From contig NZ_RWIS01000006.1 of assembly GCF_003944705.1 (NCBI RefSeq), forward strand, positions 186,001 through 250,000: a stretch of DNA of 64,000 bases, written 5' to 3'. The DNA comes from Hymenobacter metallilatus (lineage in GTDB: Bacteria; Bacteroidota; Bacteroidia; Cytophagales; Hymenobacteraceae). Below are positions 44,392 to 52,521 of this stretch, in pieces. The position numbers and the translations under genes were made by a program. The notes beneath the pieces are model-generated. The model had not been told where the DNA came from. It searched no databases and was given only the letters and a program-made list of their open reading frames with translations. How positions within the stretch are numbered: the first letter of the stretch is position 1; each line of letters opens with the position of its first letter.

Positions 44392-44482
44392 GTTGGACTG
44401 TTGGATGGCCCAATTGTTGGATTGCAGGATTGTTGGATGGGTGAGGGATGTCACTCCAACCATTCACCCATCCAATAATTCA
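44392..44482. repeat. GTTGGATG octamer element between cinA and the E2 gene
   Basis: In strict 8-bp register from 44392: GTTGGACT, GTTGGATG, GCCCAATT, GTTGGATT, GCAGGATT, GTTGGATG. TTGGATGGGTGA (44433-44444) pairs perfectly with its inverse (44464-44475). The right arm reaches the cinA stop codon (TGA at 44480-44482). Confidence 0.8.
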
Positions 44483-45733
44483 CCCCTTGCCTACTTCCAG
44501 CCGTAGCAGATTCAGGGCGGCCGTAGTTGTGTACTCCAGGTTCAACTGCCGGCCCCGATTGAAGCTGAGTTGGCGCGTTACGGTGCGGTGGGCGTCGGCG
44601 TAGGCAATGCAGATGGTGCCGACGGGCTTGGTATCAGTACCTCCGTCGGGGCCGGCAATACCACTGGTAGCCAGGGCCACATCCACGCCCAGGCGCCGAC
44701 GCAGACCCTCGGCCATTTCGGCCACGGCTGCCTCGCTCACGGCTCCGTGAGCGGCCAGGGTTTCGGCTTTTACCGCCAGCTCGCGCATCTTCACCTCGTT
44801 GGAGTAGGCAATGATGCTGCCCTGATAGTAGCGGGAGCTGCCGGGTACGCTGGTGAGGCGGTGGGCCAGCAGGCCGCCGGTGCAGCTTTCAGCCGTGCCC
44901 ACCGTAAGGCCCCGCTCGGCCAGCAGAGTGCCCACGGCTGTTTCCAGGTTAATTTCACCTTCGGCGAAAATATGGTCGCCGAGTAGGGTACGTAGCTCGG
45001 GCAGCAGGGCTTCCATACGGGGCCGCAGGTCCGGCTGCCCGTCGTCGTGACCAGTCAGGCGCAAGCGCACCCCGCCCAGAGAGGGCAGATACGCCAGTTT
45101 TACATTGGCGGGCAGGCGGTTTTCCCACGCCTCAATGCGTTGAGCCAGGAAGGATTCGCCCAGGCCCACCGTCTGCACAACCACGTGCTCGATGGCGGGC
45201 GTCTGGAAGTGCTGACGCAACCGGGGTAGCACCTGCTCGGTCATCAGGCCTTTCATCTCAAATGGTACGCCGGGCATACTCACAAACACGGTGCCCCGGT
45301 CTTCGAACCACATGCCCGGGGCTGTGCCCAGGGCATTGTGCAACACGGTGCAGGCCGCCGGCACCAGGGCCTGCTGGCGGTTCACTTCCAGCATGGGCCG
45401 GTTGTAGCGGGCAAAAATACCTTCCACGTGGCGTAAGGTGGGCTCATGCAGTACCAGTTCGGAGTGGAAGTAACGGGCCAGTACGTGCTTGGTGAGGTCG
45501 TCTTTCGTGGGGCCCAGGCCGCCGGTCATCAGTACCACCTGAGCCCGTTGCCGGGCCTGGTCCAGGGCCGCCACAATTTCATCGGCCCGATCCGACACGC
45601 TGGTAATCTGGCGCACGCGCAACCCCAGTTTACCCAGTTCCTGGCCCATAAAGGCCGAATTCGTATCCACGACCTGCCCATACAGCAGCTCGTCGCCAAT
45701 AGTCATAATTTCAACGTCCGGAATGAGGGGCAT
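44480..45733 (-). CDS. cinA: CinA family nicotinamide-nucleotide amidohydrolase
   Basis: The 417-residue protein starts at 45733 (MPLIPDVEIMTIGDELLYGQVVDTN). The N-terminal MoaB-like domain has MTGGLGPTKDDLTKHVL. The C-terminal PncC domain has AERGLTVGTAESCTGGLLAHRLTSVPGSSRYYQGSIIAYSNEVK and GIAGPDGGTDTKPVGTICIAY. CinA joins NMN deamidation with ADP-ribose pyrophosphatase activity in NAD recycling. Start chosen by alignment; longer in-frame codons overlap the DUF4197 promoter side. The stop codon is in the repeat arm. Confidence 0.93.
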   Translation of the reverse strand: MPLIPDVEIMTIGDELLYGQVVDTNSAFMGQELGKLGLRVRQITSVSDRADEIVAALDQARQRAQVVLMTGGLGPTKDDLTKHVLARYFHSELVLHEPTLRHVEGIFARYNRPMLEVNRQQALVPAACTVLHNALGTAPGMWFEDRGTVFVSMPGVPFEMKGLMTEQVLPRLRQHFQTPAIEHVVVQTVGLGESFLAQRIEAWENRLPANVKLAYLPSLGGVRLRLTGHDDGQPDLRPRMEALLPELRTLLGDHIFAEGEINLETAVGTLLAERGLTVGTAESCTGGLLAHRLTSVPGSSRYYQGSIIAYSNEVKMRELAVKAETLAAHGAVSEAAVAEMAEGLRRRLGVDVALATSGIAGPDGGTDTKPVGTICIAYADAHRTVTRQLSFNRGRQLNLEYTTTAALNLLRLEVGKG

Positions 45734-45834
45734 AGGGAGGGTGGTTAGGAGGAGTGCTGGATTTGGCGCAATATTGGCAACTCGCCCGCTAACAACGCCA
45801 TTTTGGCCCCCAGGTTTTTTCACTTCTCCCCCGT

Positions 45835-46659
45835 ATGACATCCTTCCGCACCCTGGCCCTGGGCCTTACGCTCACGCTGGCCGCCACTCAGCTGGCTTCC
45901 GCCCAAACCAAAACCACCACGAAAAAAACTACATCTACCACCAAAAAAACCACCACCGCGAAAAAAACTACTCCGGTCAAAAAAACCACCACCACTACCA
46001 AGACTGCCACCACCAAGGCCCCGGCTCCTGTTGCAGCACCCGTTGTTCCGCTTACCGCCGACGAGGCCACCGGAGGACTGCGCGAAGCACTCACCCAGGG
46101 CGTAACCAAAGCCGTGGCCCAGGCCGGCGAAACCGATGGTTTCAACGGCAACTCGGATATCCGCATTCCGTTTCCGCCCGAGGCTGAGCTGGTAGCTGCC
46201 ACCCTGCGCAAGGTACGGGCGGGGGCTCTGGTTGATAATTTTGAGGTTGCTCTTAACCGGGCTGCCGAAACGGCGGCGGCACAGGCTAAACCCATTTTCC
46301 TCAATGCCGTGCAGAACCTGAGCCTGCAGGACGCGCTTACCCTGGCTGCCAGCAAGGAAAGTGATGCGGCTACCACGCTCCTGTATGAAAAAACGGCTGC
46401 CGACCTTCGCACTGCCTTTCAACCAACCGTGCAACAGTCGCTGGAGCAAACAGGAGCCATCAAGCTGTACGCCGAAATGGTGGCCCGCTACAATAAAATT
46501 CCTCTGGTTACGCCCCTCAACCCTCAGCTGGTACCATATGCCACTGAGAAGACGGTAGATGGGCTGTTTGCCCTGATTGCTACCGAAGAAGGGCGCATTC
46601 GGGCCAATCCGGCAGCCCAGGGCAGTGCCTTGCTGAAGCGCGTATTCGGAAGCCGATAG
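45835..46659 (+). CDS. DUF4197 family protein with Lys/Thr-rich linker
   Basis: The 274-residue protein has a signal peptide (ending LASAQ near 23), then a low-complexity Thr/Lys linker (residues 25-65, TKKTT units). The DUF4197 domain follows (ATGGLREALTQGVTKAVAQAGETDGFNGNSDIRIPFPPEAELVAATLRKV through to the C-terminal LLKRVFGSR). DUF4197 proteins are periplasmic and of unknown function. The next gene is a paralogue, so this is a tandem duplication. Confidence 0.85.
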   Translation: MTSFRTLALGLTLTLAATQLASAQTKTTTKKTTSTTKKTTTAKKTTPVKKTTTTTKTATTKAPAPVAAPVVPLTADEATGGLREALTQGVTKAVAQAGETDGFNGNSDIRIPFPPEAELVAATLRKVRAGALVDNFEVALNRAAETAAAQAKPIFLNAVQNLSLQDALTLAASKESDAATTLLYEKTAADLRTAFQPTVQQSLEQTGAIKLYAEMVARYNKIPLVTPLNPQLVPYATEKTVDGLFALIATEEGRIRANPAAQGSALLKRVFGSR

Positions 46660-46770
46660 GTCCCTGCACCTCGGCTATATCGGGCGTGGAAAGCAGAAAA
46701 CGGGACAACTGTTTTTGGTCCGGTTTCTGCAAAAGCAACCAGCAGCCCCTTATCGGCTCTTTCTTTTGCT

Positions 46771-47532
46771 ATGACCAACCGCCGCTTTCTTCTGTTACCC
46801 GCTCTGCTGCTGGGTATGCAACTCTCCGCTTCCGCGCAGCTCAGGCTGCCCAAGCTGGGCGACATCCTCAAAACCACTACAACGACTACCACCACCACTA
46901 CTACCAAATCTGGTGGGGTAGGGAGTATCAGTCAGGATGAGGCGGCCCGCGGCCTGAAAGAGGCGCTGACCCTGGGCATCAGCAAGGGGGCCGACCAGGC
47001 TTCCAGGCAGGATGGTTTTTACCTGAACAAGCTGATCCGGATTCCGTTTCCGGCCGATGCCCAGCGCGTAGCCAATACGCTGCGCTCCATTGGGCTGGGC
47101 AGCCAGGTCGACCGGTTTGAGCTTACTCTAAACCGGGGAGCTGAGGATGCGGCCAAAAGTGCCAAACCCATCTTCCTGTCAGCCATCAAAAGCCTCACGT
47201 TTAAGGATGTATGGGGTATTCTGACGGGAGAAAAGGATGCGGCCACCAACTACCTCAAGCGCACAACTACCGAGCAGCTTACAGCTGCGTTCAAGCCCAT
47301 CATGCAGAAAAGCCTGGATCAGGTGGGGGCAACCAGGTACTACACTGATCTGACCACCCGCTACAACCGGATTCCGCTGGTAACACCGGTGCAAACCGAC
47401 CTCAACCAGTATGCTACCGGTAAGGCCATCGACGGGTTGTTTACCCTGGTAGCGCAGGAGGAAGCCAACATCCGGGAGAACCCCCTGGCCCGTACCACCG
47501 ACCTGCTTAAGCGGGTATTCGGCTGGAAGTAG
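46771..47532 (+). CDS. DUF4197 family protein, paralogue
   Basis: The 253-residue protein has a signal peptide (SASAQ) and a poly-threonine tract (residues 35-45, encoded by ACN repeats near 46872-46905). It has the same DUF4197 domain as its neighbour (ARGLKEALTLGISKGADQASRQDGFYLNKLIRIPFPADAQRVANTLRSIG). The two share most core motifs (IRIPFP, NRIPLVTP, LLKRVFG), so they arose by duplication. They are 111 bp apart and probably co-transcribed to the terminator at 47579. Confidence 0.85.
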   Translation: MTNRRFLLLPALLLGMQLSASAQLRLPKLGDILKTTTTTTTTTTTKSGGVGSISQDEAARGLKEALTLGISKGADQASRQDGFYLNKLIRIPFPADAQRVANTLRSIGLGSQVDRFELTLNRGAEDAAKSAKPIFLSAIKSLTFKDVWGILTGEKDAATNYLKRTTTEQLTAAFKPIMQKSLDQVGATRYYTDLTTRYNRIPLVTPVQTDLNQYATGKAIDGLFTLVAQEEANIRENPLARTTDLLKRVFGWK

Positions 47533-47578
47533 CCTACTCTTCATCAATGCCGCTCACGCAGTGGGCCGGCAACCAAAA

Positions 47579-47610
47579 AGAGGCCCGCACTCGGAAGAAT
47601 GCGGGCCTCT
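47579..47610 (+). terminator. Terminator after the DUF4197 pair
   Basis: AGAGGCCCGCA (47579-47589) pairs with TGCGGGCCTCT (47600-47610). It lies between convergent genes and may serve both. Confidence 0.75.
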
Positions 47611-47662
47611 CTGGTTCCAGTTAACCGCCAGTCAGGGAAGGGACGGATGCTAATTAAACGAC

Positions 47663-48028
47663 TTAGAAGTCGTCATCGTCGTAGCCGGAGCTGCGGCGGC
47701 CGCTGCCGGTGCGGTGGCTGCCGTAGCCGCCGTCCTCGTCATCATCCTCGTCGCCGAAATCATCCTCATCGTCGAGGGAGCTGAACCCACGGCTGCCATC
47801 GGGGTCTTCGGCCGCTTCGGCAGTGGTGTATTCATCCTCAGTCATGCTGGCCAGATCCAACGCCTCATCGTGAGAGGAACCCGTGTCGCGCCACATCAGA
47901 TAATCAGCATACTTAGCCGAAAGCTGATCTTCCGAATTACCACGGGTTGCGCTGCCGCCGGTAGCGGCAAAATTATCTAGCTCATCGTCATCGAAGAGGT
48001 CGTCATCCAGGTCGTCGTGTTGTCTCAT
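47663..48028 (-). CDS. Highly acidic hypothetical protein
   Basis: The 121-residue product is rich in Asp/Glu at both ends (HDDLDDDLFDDDELDN and DDEDDFGDEDDDEDGGYG). A middle segment (SEDQLSAKYADYLMWRDTGSSHDEALDLASMTEDEY) looks folded and helical. It has no recognised family. The conserved-looking centre suggests a real gene and not a repeat artefact. A role as a charged chaperone or DNA mimic is conceivable but not supported. Confidence 0.55.
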   Translation of the reverse strand: MRQHDDLDDDLFDDDELDNFAATGGSATRGNSEDQLSAKYADYLMWRDTGSSHDEALDLASMTEDEYTTAEAAEDPDGSRGFSSLDDEDDFGDEDDDEDGGYGSHRTGSGRRSSGYDDDDF

Positions 48029-48206
48029 GGCCTTGCTAGGGGCGGTAAGGGTGAAAAATTCTGGACTAAGCCAGGGCGTGTTCCAGGTGCGAAGATACGT
48101 GCAGAAGGGCCTACAAGGTTGCAGCCGGTTACGCAGCCGAAGTGGCCCCAGGGCTTAGGCCCCAGAATCAGGCAGTTCCGAACAATGGTATATACCTAAA
48201 AAGAGG

Positions 48207-48839
48207 CTAACGGGCCGCCTGTGCCCCAAAATCGGTAATCCGGATGTGCTCCTGGCAGAAGTCGTACTCTTCGGGCACGTTACTGGAGAGCAGTACCGTG
48301 CGGCCCGGCAGAGTAGCCCGGATGTGCTCCTGATACCAGGCCACTCCGGCCCGGTCGAGGTTGGTGGTGGGCTCATCCAGCAGGAGCAGGGGCGTATCGG
48401 CGTACAGGGCCAGGGCCAGCTTCAGGCGTTGCTTCATGCCACTGGAGAAGTCGCGCACGAGCTTATGGCGCGATTTTTCCAGGTACATACATGCAATCAG
48501 CTGCTCTGGGGTAAGGCCGGGCTGCAGCGGTTTGAAGCGCGTGTGAAACCGAATCAGCTCGGTCAGGCTCAGCTCCTCAATCAGCTCCAGGTAGGGGGCG
48601 GCAAAGGCCAGGCACGTCGGAACATCCTCTACGGCCACAGTATGCCCATGCAACTCATATCCAACAGTACCCGCAGTCGGCAAAATCTGCCCCGACAACG
48701 TGTTCAGTAAGGTGCTTTTACCGGCACCATTGGGCCCCAGAATAGCGGTGGCCGTACCTGCCCGGAAGGTGTGCGTAAGGTTCCGGAAAATCCATTCTTG
48801 GGCAAACCGCTTACTCAGGCCAGTGGCGGTAATCTGCAT
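48207..48839 (-). CDS. ABC transporter ATP-binding protein (orphan)
   Basis: The 210-residue ATPase has Walker A GPNGAGKST, a signature FSSGMKQRLKLALAL and Walker B LLLLDEPTTNLD. It resembles the CcmA/heme-exporter and multidrug type subunits. No permease is encoded nearby, so its partner must lie elsewhere. It is the last gene of the lpx block. The spacer to lpxA is filled by a heptad element that starts next to its ATG. Confidence 0.85.
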   Translation of the reverse strand: MQITATGLSKRFAQEWIFRNLTHTFRAGTATAILGPNGAGKSTLLNTLSGQILPTAGTVGYELHGHTVAVEDVPTCLAFAAPYLELIEELSLTELIRFHTRFKPLQPGLTPEQLIACMYLEKSRHKLVRDFSSGMKQRLKLALALYADTPLLLLDEPTTNLDRAGVAWYQEHIRATLPGRTVLLSSNVPEEYDFCQEHIRITDFGAQAAR

Positions 48840-48846
48840 TCTTTCA

Positions 48847-48930
48847 GAGCTTAGACTTGAGAACTTAGAGCTTAGACTACATACTGACGCTACAAACGCA
48901 AGAACGAAGTCTAAGCTCTAAGTTCTCAAA
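48847..48930. repeat. Inverted AGCTTAG heptad element
   Basis: The left arm is AGCTTAG, ACTTGAG, AACTTAG, AGCTTAG (48848-48875). A 22-bp segment of it (48857-48878) is perfectly inverted at 48908-48929, around a 29-bp core. The element lies between the ABC ATPase ATG (48839) and the lpxA stop (48941). Confidence 0.9.
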
Positions 48931-48940
48931 TCGTGTTTCT

Positions 48941-49741
48941 CTACTCTCCGCTGCCGTTGCTACCCCGGGAGTAGCCCTTAATTACGCCGCGGCCGGAGTT
49001 CCGGATAAAGTTTACTACCTCATCCCGTTCCGGGGAGGGAGCCAGCTCCAGCTCAATCTGGTCGAGGGCGGCGGCGTTGTTGAGCCCGCTCAGGAACAAT
49101 AACCGGTAGAGCTGCTGGATTTCAGCAATTTTCTGATCCGAAAATCCCCGGCGGCGCAGGCCAATACTGTTGATGCCCACGTAGGTAAGCGGCTCCCGGC
49201 CAGCCTTCACAAATGGTGGTACGTCTTTACGAATCAGGGAGCCGCCCGAAATCATGGCATGTGCCCCAATGTGCACAAACTGGTGAATAGCCGAAGAGCC
49301 CCCCACAATGGCATAATCTCCTACTTCCACGTGGCCGGCTACCTGCACGGTGTTGGCCAGAATACAGTTGTTACCAATTACACAGTCGTGAGCTACGTGC
49401 ACGTAGGCCATGAGCAGGCAGTTGGCCCCGATAACCGTTTTGAGCTTGTCGACCGTACCTCGGTTTACCGTTACGCACTCCCGGATTACCGTATTATCGC
49501 CAATATGCACGGTGGTTTTCTCGCCGGCAAACTTCAGGTCCTGAGGTTGAGCAGCAATAACTGCCCCGGGAAAAATCTTGCAGTTTTTGCCGATGCGGGC
49601 CCCGGCCATAATCGTTACGTTGGGGCCAATCCAGGTGCCTTCCCCGATTTCCACGTCCTTATCGATGGTGGTGAAGGGTTCCACTACCACGTTCTGGGCA
49701 ATTTTGGCTTCGGGGTGAATATAGGCGAGCGGCTGGTTCAT
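48941..49741 (-). CDS. lpxA: UDP-N-acetylglucosamine acyltransferase LpxA
   Basis: The 266-residue protein is a left-handed beta-helix acyltransferase. Family markers are IHPEAKIAQNVVVEPFTTI, IGKNCKIFPGAVIAAQPQDLKF, the catalytic His in MAYVHVAHDCVIGNNC and a helical C-terminal segment (GLRRRGFSDQKIAEIQQLYRLLF). It adds the first acyl chain to UDP-GlcNAc in lipid A synthesis. It follows the lpxC-fabZ gene and is separated from it by a heptad element. Confidence 0.95.
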   Translation of the reverse strand: MNQPLAYIHPEAKIAQNVVVEPFTTIDKDVEIGEGTWIGPNVTIMAGARIGKNCKIFPGAVIAAQPQDLKFAGEKTTVHIGDNTVIRECVTVNRGTVDKLKTVIGANCLLMAYVHVAHDCVIGNNCILANTVQVAGHVEVGDYAIVGGSSAIHQFVHIGAHAMISGGSLIRKDVPPFVKAGREPLTYVGINSIGLRRRGFSDQKIAEIQQLYRLLFLSGLNNAAALDQIELELAPSPERDEVVNFIRNSGRGVIKGYSRGSNGSGE

Positions 49742-49746
49742 TCGTT

Positions 49747-49847
49747 TTAATTAAAAATTAAAAATTAAGAATTAAAAAATTGAAGTAAATGCTCCTATTC
49801 AATTAAAAAGGAGACATTTTTAATTCTTCATTTTTAATTTTTAATTC
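49747..49847. repeat. Inverted AATTAAA heptad element between lpxC-fabZ and lpxA
   Basis: The left arm is AATTAAA, AATTAAA, AATTAAG, AATTAAA (from 49749). Thirty bases (49749-49778) are inverted at 49817-49846 with one mismatch, around a 38-bp core. The right arm extends into the lpxC-fabZ stop region: the final Lys-Asn-stop codons are AAG AAT TAA. Confidence 0.92.
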
Positions 49848-51232
49848 TTTTTCACAATGCTGGCCGACATTTCGGCTTCCATTACCACTTTCCCGTTCAC
49901 GTAGGCTTTGCCGCTCATTTTGGCAATGCCACGCTTGATAGGAGCCGTCAGCTCGCATTTGAACAGAATCGTGTCGCCGGGTTTAACCATTCGGCGGAAG
50001 CGGCAGTTTTCAATTCCCAGAAAATACGTCCAGTAATTTTCCGGATCGGGCACAGTGCTCAATACCAGAATACCGCCGGTTTGGGCCATGGCCTCAATTT
50101 GCAGCACGCCCGGCATTACGGGGTTGCCGGGGAAGTGGCCGGGAAAAAACGGCTCATTGAACGTTACATTCTTCACGCCCGTCACGGTGGTGGCGTCCAG
50201 ATGAATGATCTTGTCGATGAGCAGGAAGGGGTAGCGGTGGGGCAGGGTAGCGGCAATCTTGTTGATGTCCATTACCGGCTCCCGGGCGGGGTCGTAGGCC
50301 GGCACCGGGCTGGTGTGAGCCTCCATCATCTTCTTCTTGATGCGCTTGGCAAAGGCCACATTGGCCGCATGGCCGGGCCGGGCCGCCAGAATCTGGCCTT
50401 TCAGGGGGCGGCCTACCAGGGCCAGGTCGCCTACGAGGTCCAGCAGCTTGTGGCGGGCGGGCTCGTTTTTATACCGCAGGTCCACGTTGTTAAGGATGCC
50501 TTCCTTCTTGACGGCTACTTTGGGCTTGCCCAGCATGGTGGCCAGGTCGCCCAACTCCTCGTCGCTCACCACGCGGTCTACCACCACAATGGCATTGCTC
50601 AAATCCCCGCCCTTAATCAGGTTGGATTTGTAGAGGGCCTCCAACTCATGCAGAAAGCAGAAGGTGCGGGAGGAGGCAATTTCTGAGGTGAACTGGTCGA
50701 TGTGGGTGAGTGAGGCATGCTGGGAACCCAGCACCGGCGAGTTGTAATCCACCATCACCGTGAGGCGGTAGGAGTTGAGGGGCAAGCCGGCAATTTCTAC
50801 GGCCCGGGCGTTGTCCACGTAGCGGATTTCGTCGGGGATTTCGAAGTAGTTGCGCAGGGCGTTCTGCTCTTCCAGGCCCACCTCCATCAGAGGTTTGATA
50901 AACTCGTAGCTGCTGCCATCCATAATGGGCGGCTCAGGACCATCCAGCTGAATCAGCACATTATCAATCTGCAACCCTACCAGCGCGGCCAGCGTGTGCT
51001 CCACGGTATTTACCCGGGCTCCGTTCTGCTCAATGGTAGTGCCCCGGGAAAGGTCTACCACATTATCTACGTCGGCATCCACAATGGGCTGGCCGGGCAA
51101 ATCGACGCGCTGAAACTTGTAGCCGTGGTTAACAGGGGCGGGGCAGAACGTCATGGTGGCCTGCACGCCGGTATGAAGGCCAATGCCACTCACGGTGACG
51201 GGGGCCTTTATGGTATGTTGCTTGTCGTTCAT
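49841..51232 (-). CDS. Bifunctional LpxC deacetylase / FabZ dehydratase
   Basis: The 463-residue protein fuses LpxC (residues 1-305) to FabZ (320-463). LpxC zinc ligands are His in VEHTLAAL and His/Asp in HKLLDLVGD. FabZ catalytic residues are His and Glu in [22 protein letters not shown]. LpxC removes acetate from UDP-3-acyl-GlcNAc, the committed step of lipid A synthesis; FabZ dehydrates 3-hydroxyacyl-ACP, and so controls the shared pool. This fusion is typical of Bacteroidota. A TAGCTTTG box (51338-51345) about 106 bp upstream may give it its own promoter. Confidence 0.95.
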   Translation of the reverse strand: MNDKQHTIKAPVTVSGIGLHTGVQATMTFCPAPVNHGYKFQRVDLPGQPIVDADVDNVVDLSRGTTIEQNGARVNTVEHTLAALVGLQIDNVLIQLDGPEPPIMDGSSYEFIKPLMEVGLEEQNALRNYFEIPDEIRYVDNARAVEIAGLPLNSYRLTVMVDYNSPVLGSQHASLTHIDQFTSEIASSRTFCFLHELEALYKSNLIKGGDLSNAIVVVDRVVSDEELGDLATMLGKPKVAVKKEGILNNVDLRYKNEPARHKLLDLVGDLALVGRPLKGQILAARPGHAANVAFAKRIKKKMMEAHTSPVPAYDPAREPVMDINKIAATLPHRYPFLLIDKIIHLDATTVTGVKNVTFNEPFFPGHFPGNPVMPGVLQIEAMAQTGGILVLSTVPDPENYWTYFLGIENCRFRRMVKPGDTILFKCELTAPIKRGIAKMSGKAYVNGKVVMEAEMSASIVKKN

Positions 51233-51237
51233 TTTCT

Positions 51238-51327
51238 GAGTTGTCAGTTGTCAGTTGCCAGTTGTCAGTTGTCGGACCATCGAAAGCGGGATGGGGCCAA
51301 CAACTGACAACTAGCAACTGACAACTC
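51238..51327. repeat. Inverted AGTTGTC heptad element between lpxD and lpxC-fabZ
   Basis: Five units in register from 51239: AGTTGTC, AGTTGTC, AGTTGCC, AGTTGTC, AGTTGTC. The right arm (51299-51327), in reverse, is GAGTTGTCAGTTGCTAGTTG and on, the same unit. The core is about 25 bp. The left arm starts 5 bp from the lpxC ATG. Confidence 0.92.
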
Positions 51328-51337
51328 AAATAGACTG

Positions 51338-51345
51338 CAAAGCTA
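51338..51345 (-). promoter_or_regulatory. Candidate -7 box upstream of lpxC-fabZ
   Basis: The minus strand reads TAGCTTTG and overlaps the lpxD stop codon. If used, the heptad element would form the 5' leader of lpxC-fabZ. Confidence 0.4.
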
Positions 51346-52383
51346 GGGCTTTTCCTGTTCGGTACGGCTGCGCTCCAGTTGGGTCAGGCGGCGCTCCAGG
51401 TCGGGGAGGTGCCGGAATACGGCATTGGCCCGCAGACTGTCGCGTAGGTTGAAAGCCGGGGAGCCCTGCAGCAGCACGCCCTCTTCCTTAATGGATTTGC
51501 CCACGCCCGACTGCGCCGTAACCGTTGTGCGGTTGGCCAGGCTCAGGTGGCCGGCAATACCCGTTTGGCCCGCCAGTACGCAGAAATCCCCGATTTTAGT
51601 GGAGCCTGAAATCCCCGTTTGAGCCGCAACCACGGTATGACGGCCAATTTCCACGTTGTGGGCAATCTGAACGAGGTTATCAATTTTGGCACCTTCCCGG
51701 ATGATGGTAGAGCCCAGGGTGGCACAATCAATGGTGGCATTGGCCCCAACACTTACATTGTCTTCCAGTACCACGTTGCCAATCTGGGGGATGGTGCGGT
51801 AGGAGCCATCGGGCTGGGGGGCAAAGCCAAACCCATCGGAGCCAATAACGGCCCCGGCGTGAATGGTGCAGCGGCTCCCGATGCTGGTTTCGGCGTATAC
51901 CTTGGCTCCGGCGTACAAAATGGTCCCATCCCCGATTTTCACCCGGTCGCCAATGAATACGTGGGGAAAAATCACCACGTCCTGCCCGATTTCGCAGTTT
52001 TCACCAATGTAGGAAAAGGCGCCGCGGTAGTGGTTGCTGCCAATGCGCGAGCTGGCCGCCATGTAGGCGGGTTCCTCAACGCCGCGCTTACCGGTGCGGG
52101 TGGCCTGCTGATAAAACTCCAGCAGGGTGGTGAAACTGGTATAGGGGTCTTCTACCCGAATGAGGGCGGCCGGCACAGGATGGCGCAACTCCAGCCCGTG
52201 GCCAACAATAACGGCCGAGGCTCCGGTGGTATACAGATGGTGCTCGTATTTCAGGTTCGCCAGAAAGGAAAGGGCACCGGCTTGGGCTTCCTCAATTTTG
52301 GCGAGTCGGTCGATGCGCAGGGAGGCGTCGCCTTCCACAGTTCCGCGCAGTACTTCTGCTATCTGGCCTACGGTAAATTCCAT
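51343..52383 (-). CDS. lpxD: UDP-3-O-acyl-glucosamine N-acyltransferase LpxD
   Basis: The 346-residue protein has the N-terminal LpxD domain (MEFTVGQIAEVLRGTVEGDASLRIDRLAKIEEAQAGALSFLAN), then a beta-helix (DGTILYAGAKVYAETSIGSRCTIHAGAVIGSDGFGFAPQPDGSYRTIPQIG) with the catalytic His in LVQIAHNVEIG. It adds the second acyl chain in lipid A synthesis. The -7 box (52388-52395) lies only 4 bp before the ATG, so the transcript may be leaderless. Confidence 0.95.
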   Translation of the reverse strand: MEFTVGQIAEVLRGTVEGDASLRIDRLAKIEEAQAGALSFLANLKYEHHLYTTGASAVIVGHGLELRHPVPAALIRVEDPYTSFTTLLEFYQQATRTGKRGVEEPAYMAASSRIGSNHYRGAFSYIGENCEIGQDVVIFPHVFIGDRVKIGDGTILYAGAKVYAETSIGSRCTIHAGAVIGSDGFGFAPQPDGSYRTIPQIGNVVLEDNVSVGANATIDCATLGSTIIREGAKIDNLVQIAHNVEIGRHTVVAAQTGISGSTKIGDFCVLAGQTGIAGHLSLANRTTVTAQSGVGKSIKEEGVLLQGSPAFNLRDSLRANAVFRHLPDLERRLTQLERSRTEQEKP

Positions 52384-52387
52384 CGGG

Positions 52388-52395
52388 CAAAAGTA
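52388..52395 (-). promoter_or_regulatory. -7 box placed for a leaderless lpxD mRNA
   Basis: The minus strand reads TACTTTTG, ending 4 bp before the lpxD ATG at 52383. Confidence 0.5.
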
Positions 52396-52405
52396 GATAA
52401 ATATT

Positions 52406-52521
52406 CAGTTGTCAGTTATGAGTTGCCCGTTGTCAGAAGGTGCAAAATAGGGGGGAAAGCTAATTCGCAGCGTGTTACTGGCAACTGACAACCGACAACG
52501 AGTAACTACCAACTGACACTC
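52406..52521. repeat. Inverted AGTTGTC heptad element upstream of lpxD
   Basis: The left arm is AGTTGTC, AGTTATG, AGTTGCC, CGTTGTC (52407-52434). The right arm (52474-52521), in reverse, includes AGTTGGT, AGTTACT, CGTTGTC, GGTTGTC, AGTTGCC. It reaches the stop codon of the HD-domain gene. The unit is the same as at 51239 and in valS, but the units are more diverged. Confidence 0.8.

Noticed and set aside
44329..44463. 45-codon upstream extension of the E2 gene
   Set aside because: It translates the octamer repeat (TILQSNNWAIQQSN); the lipoyl domain begins properly at 44328.
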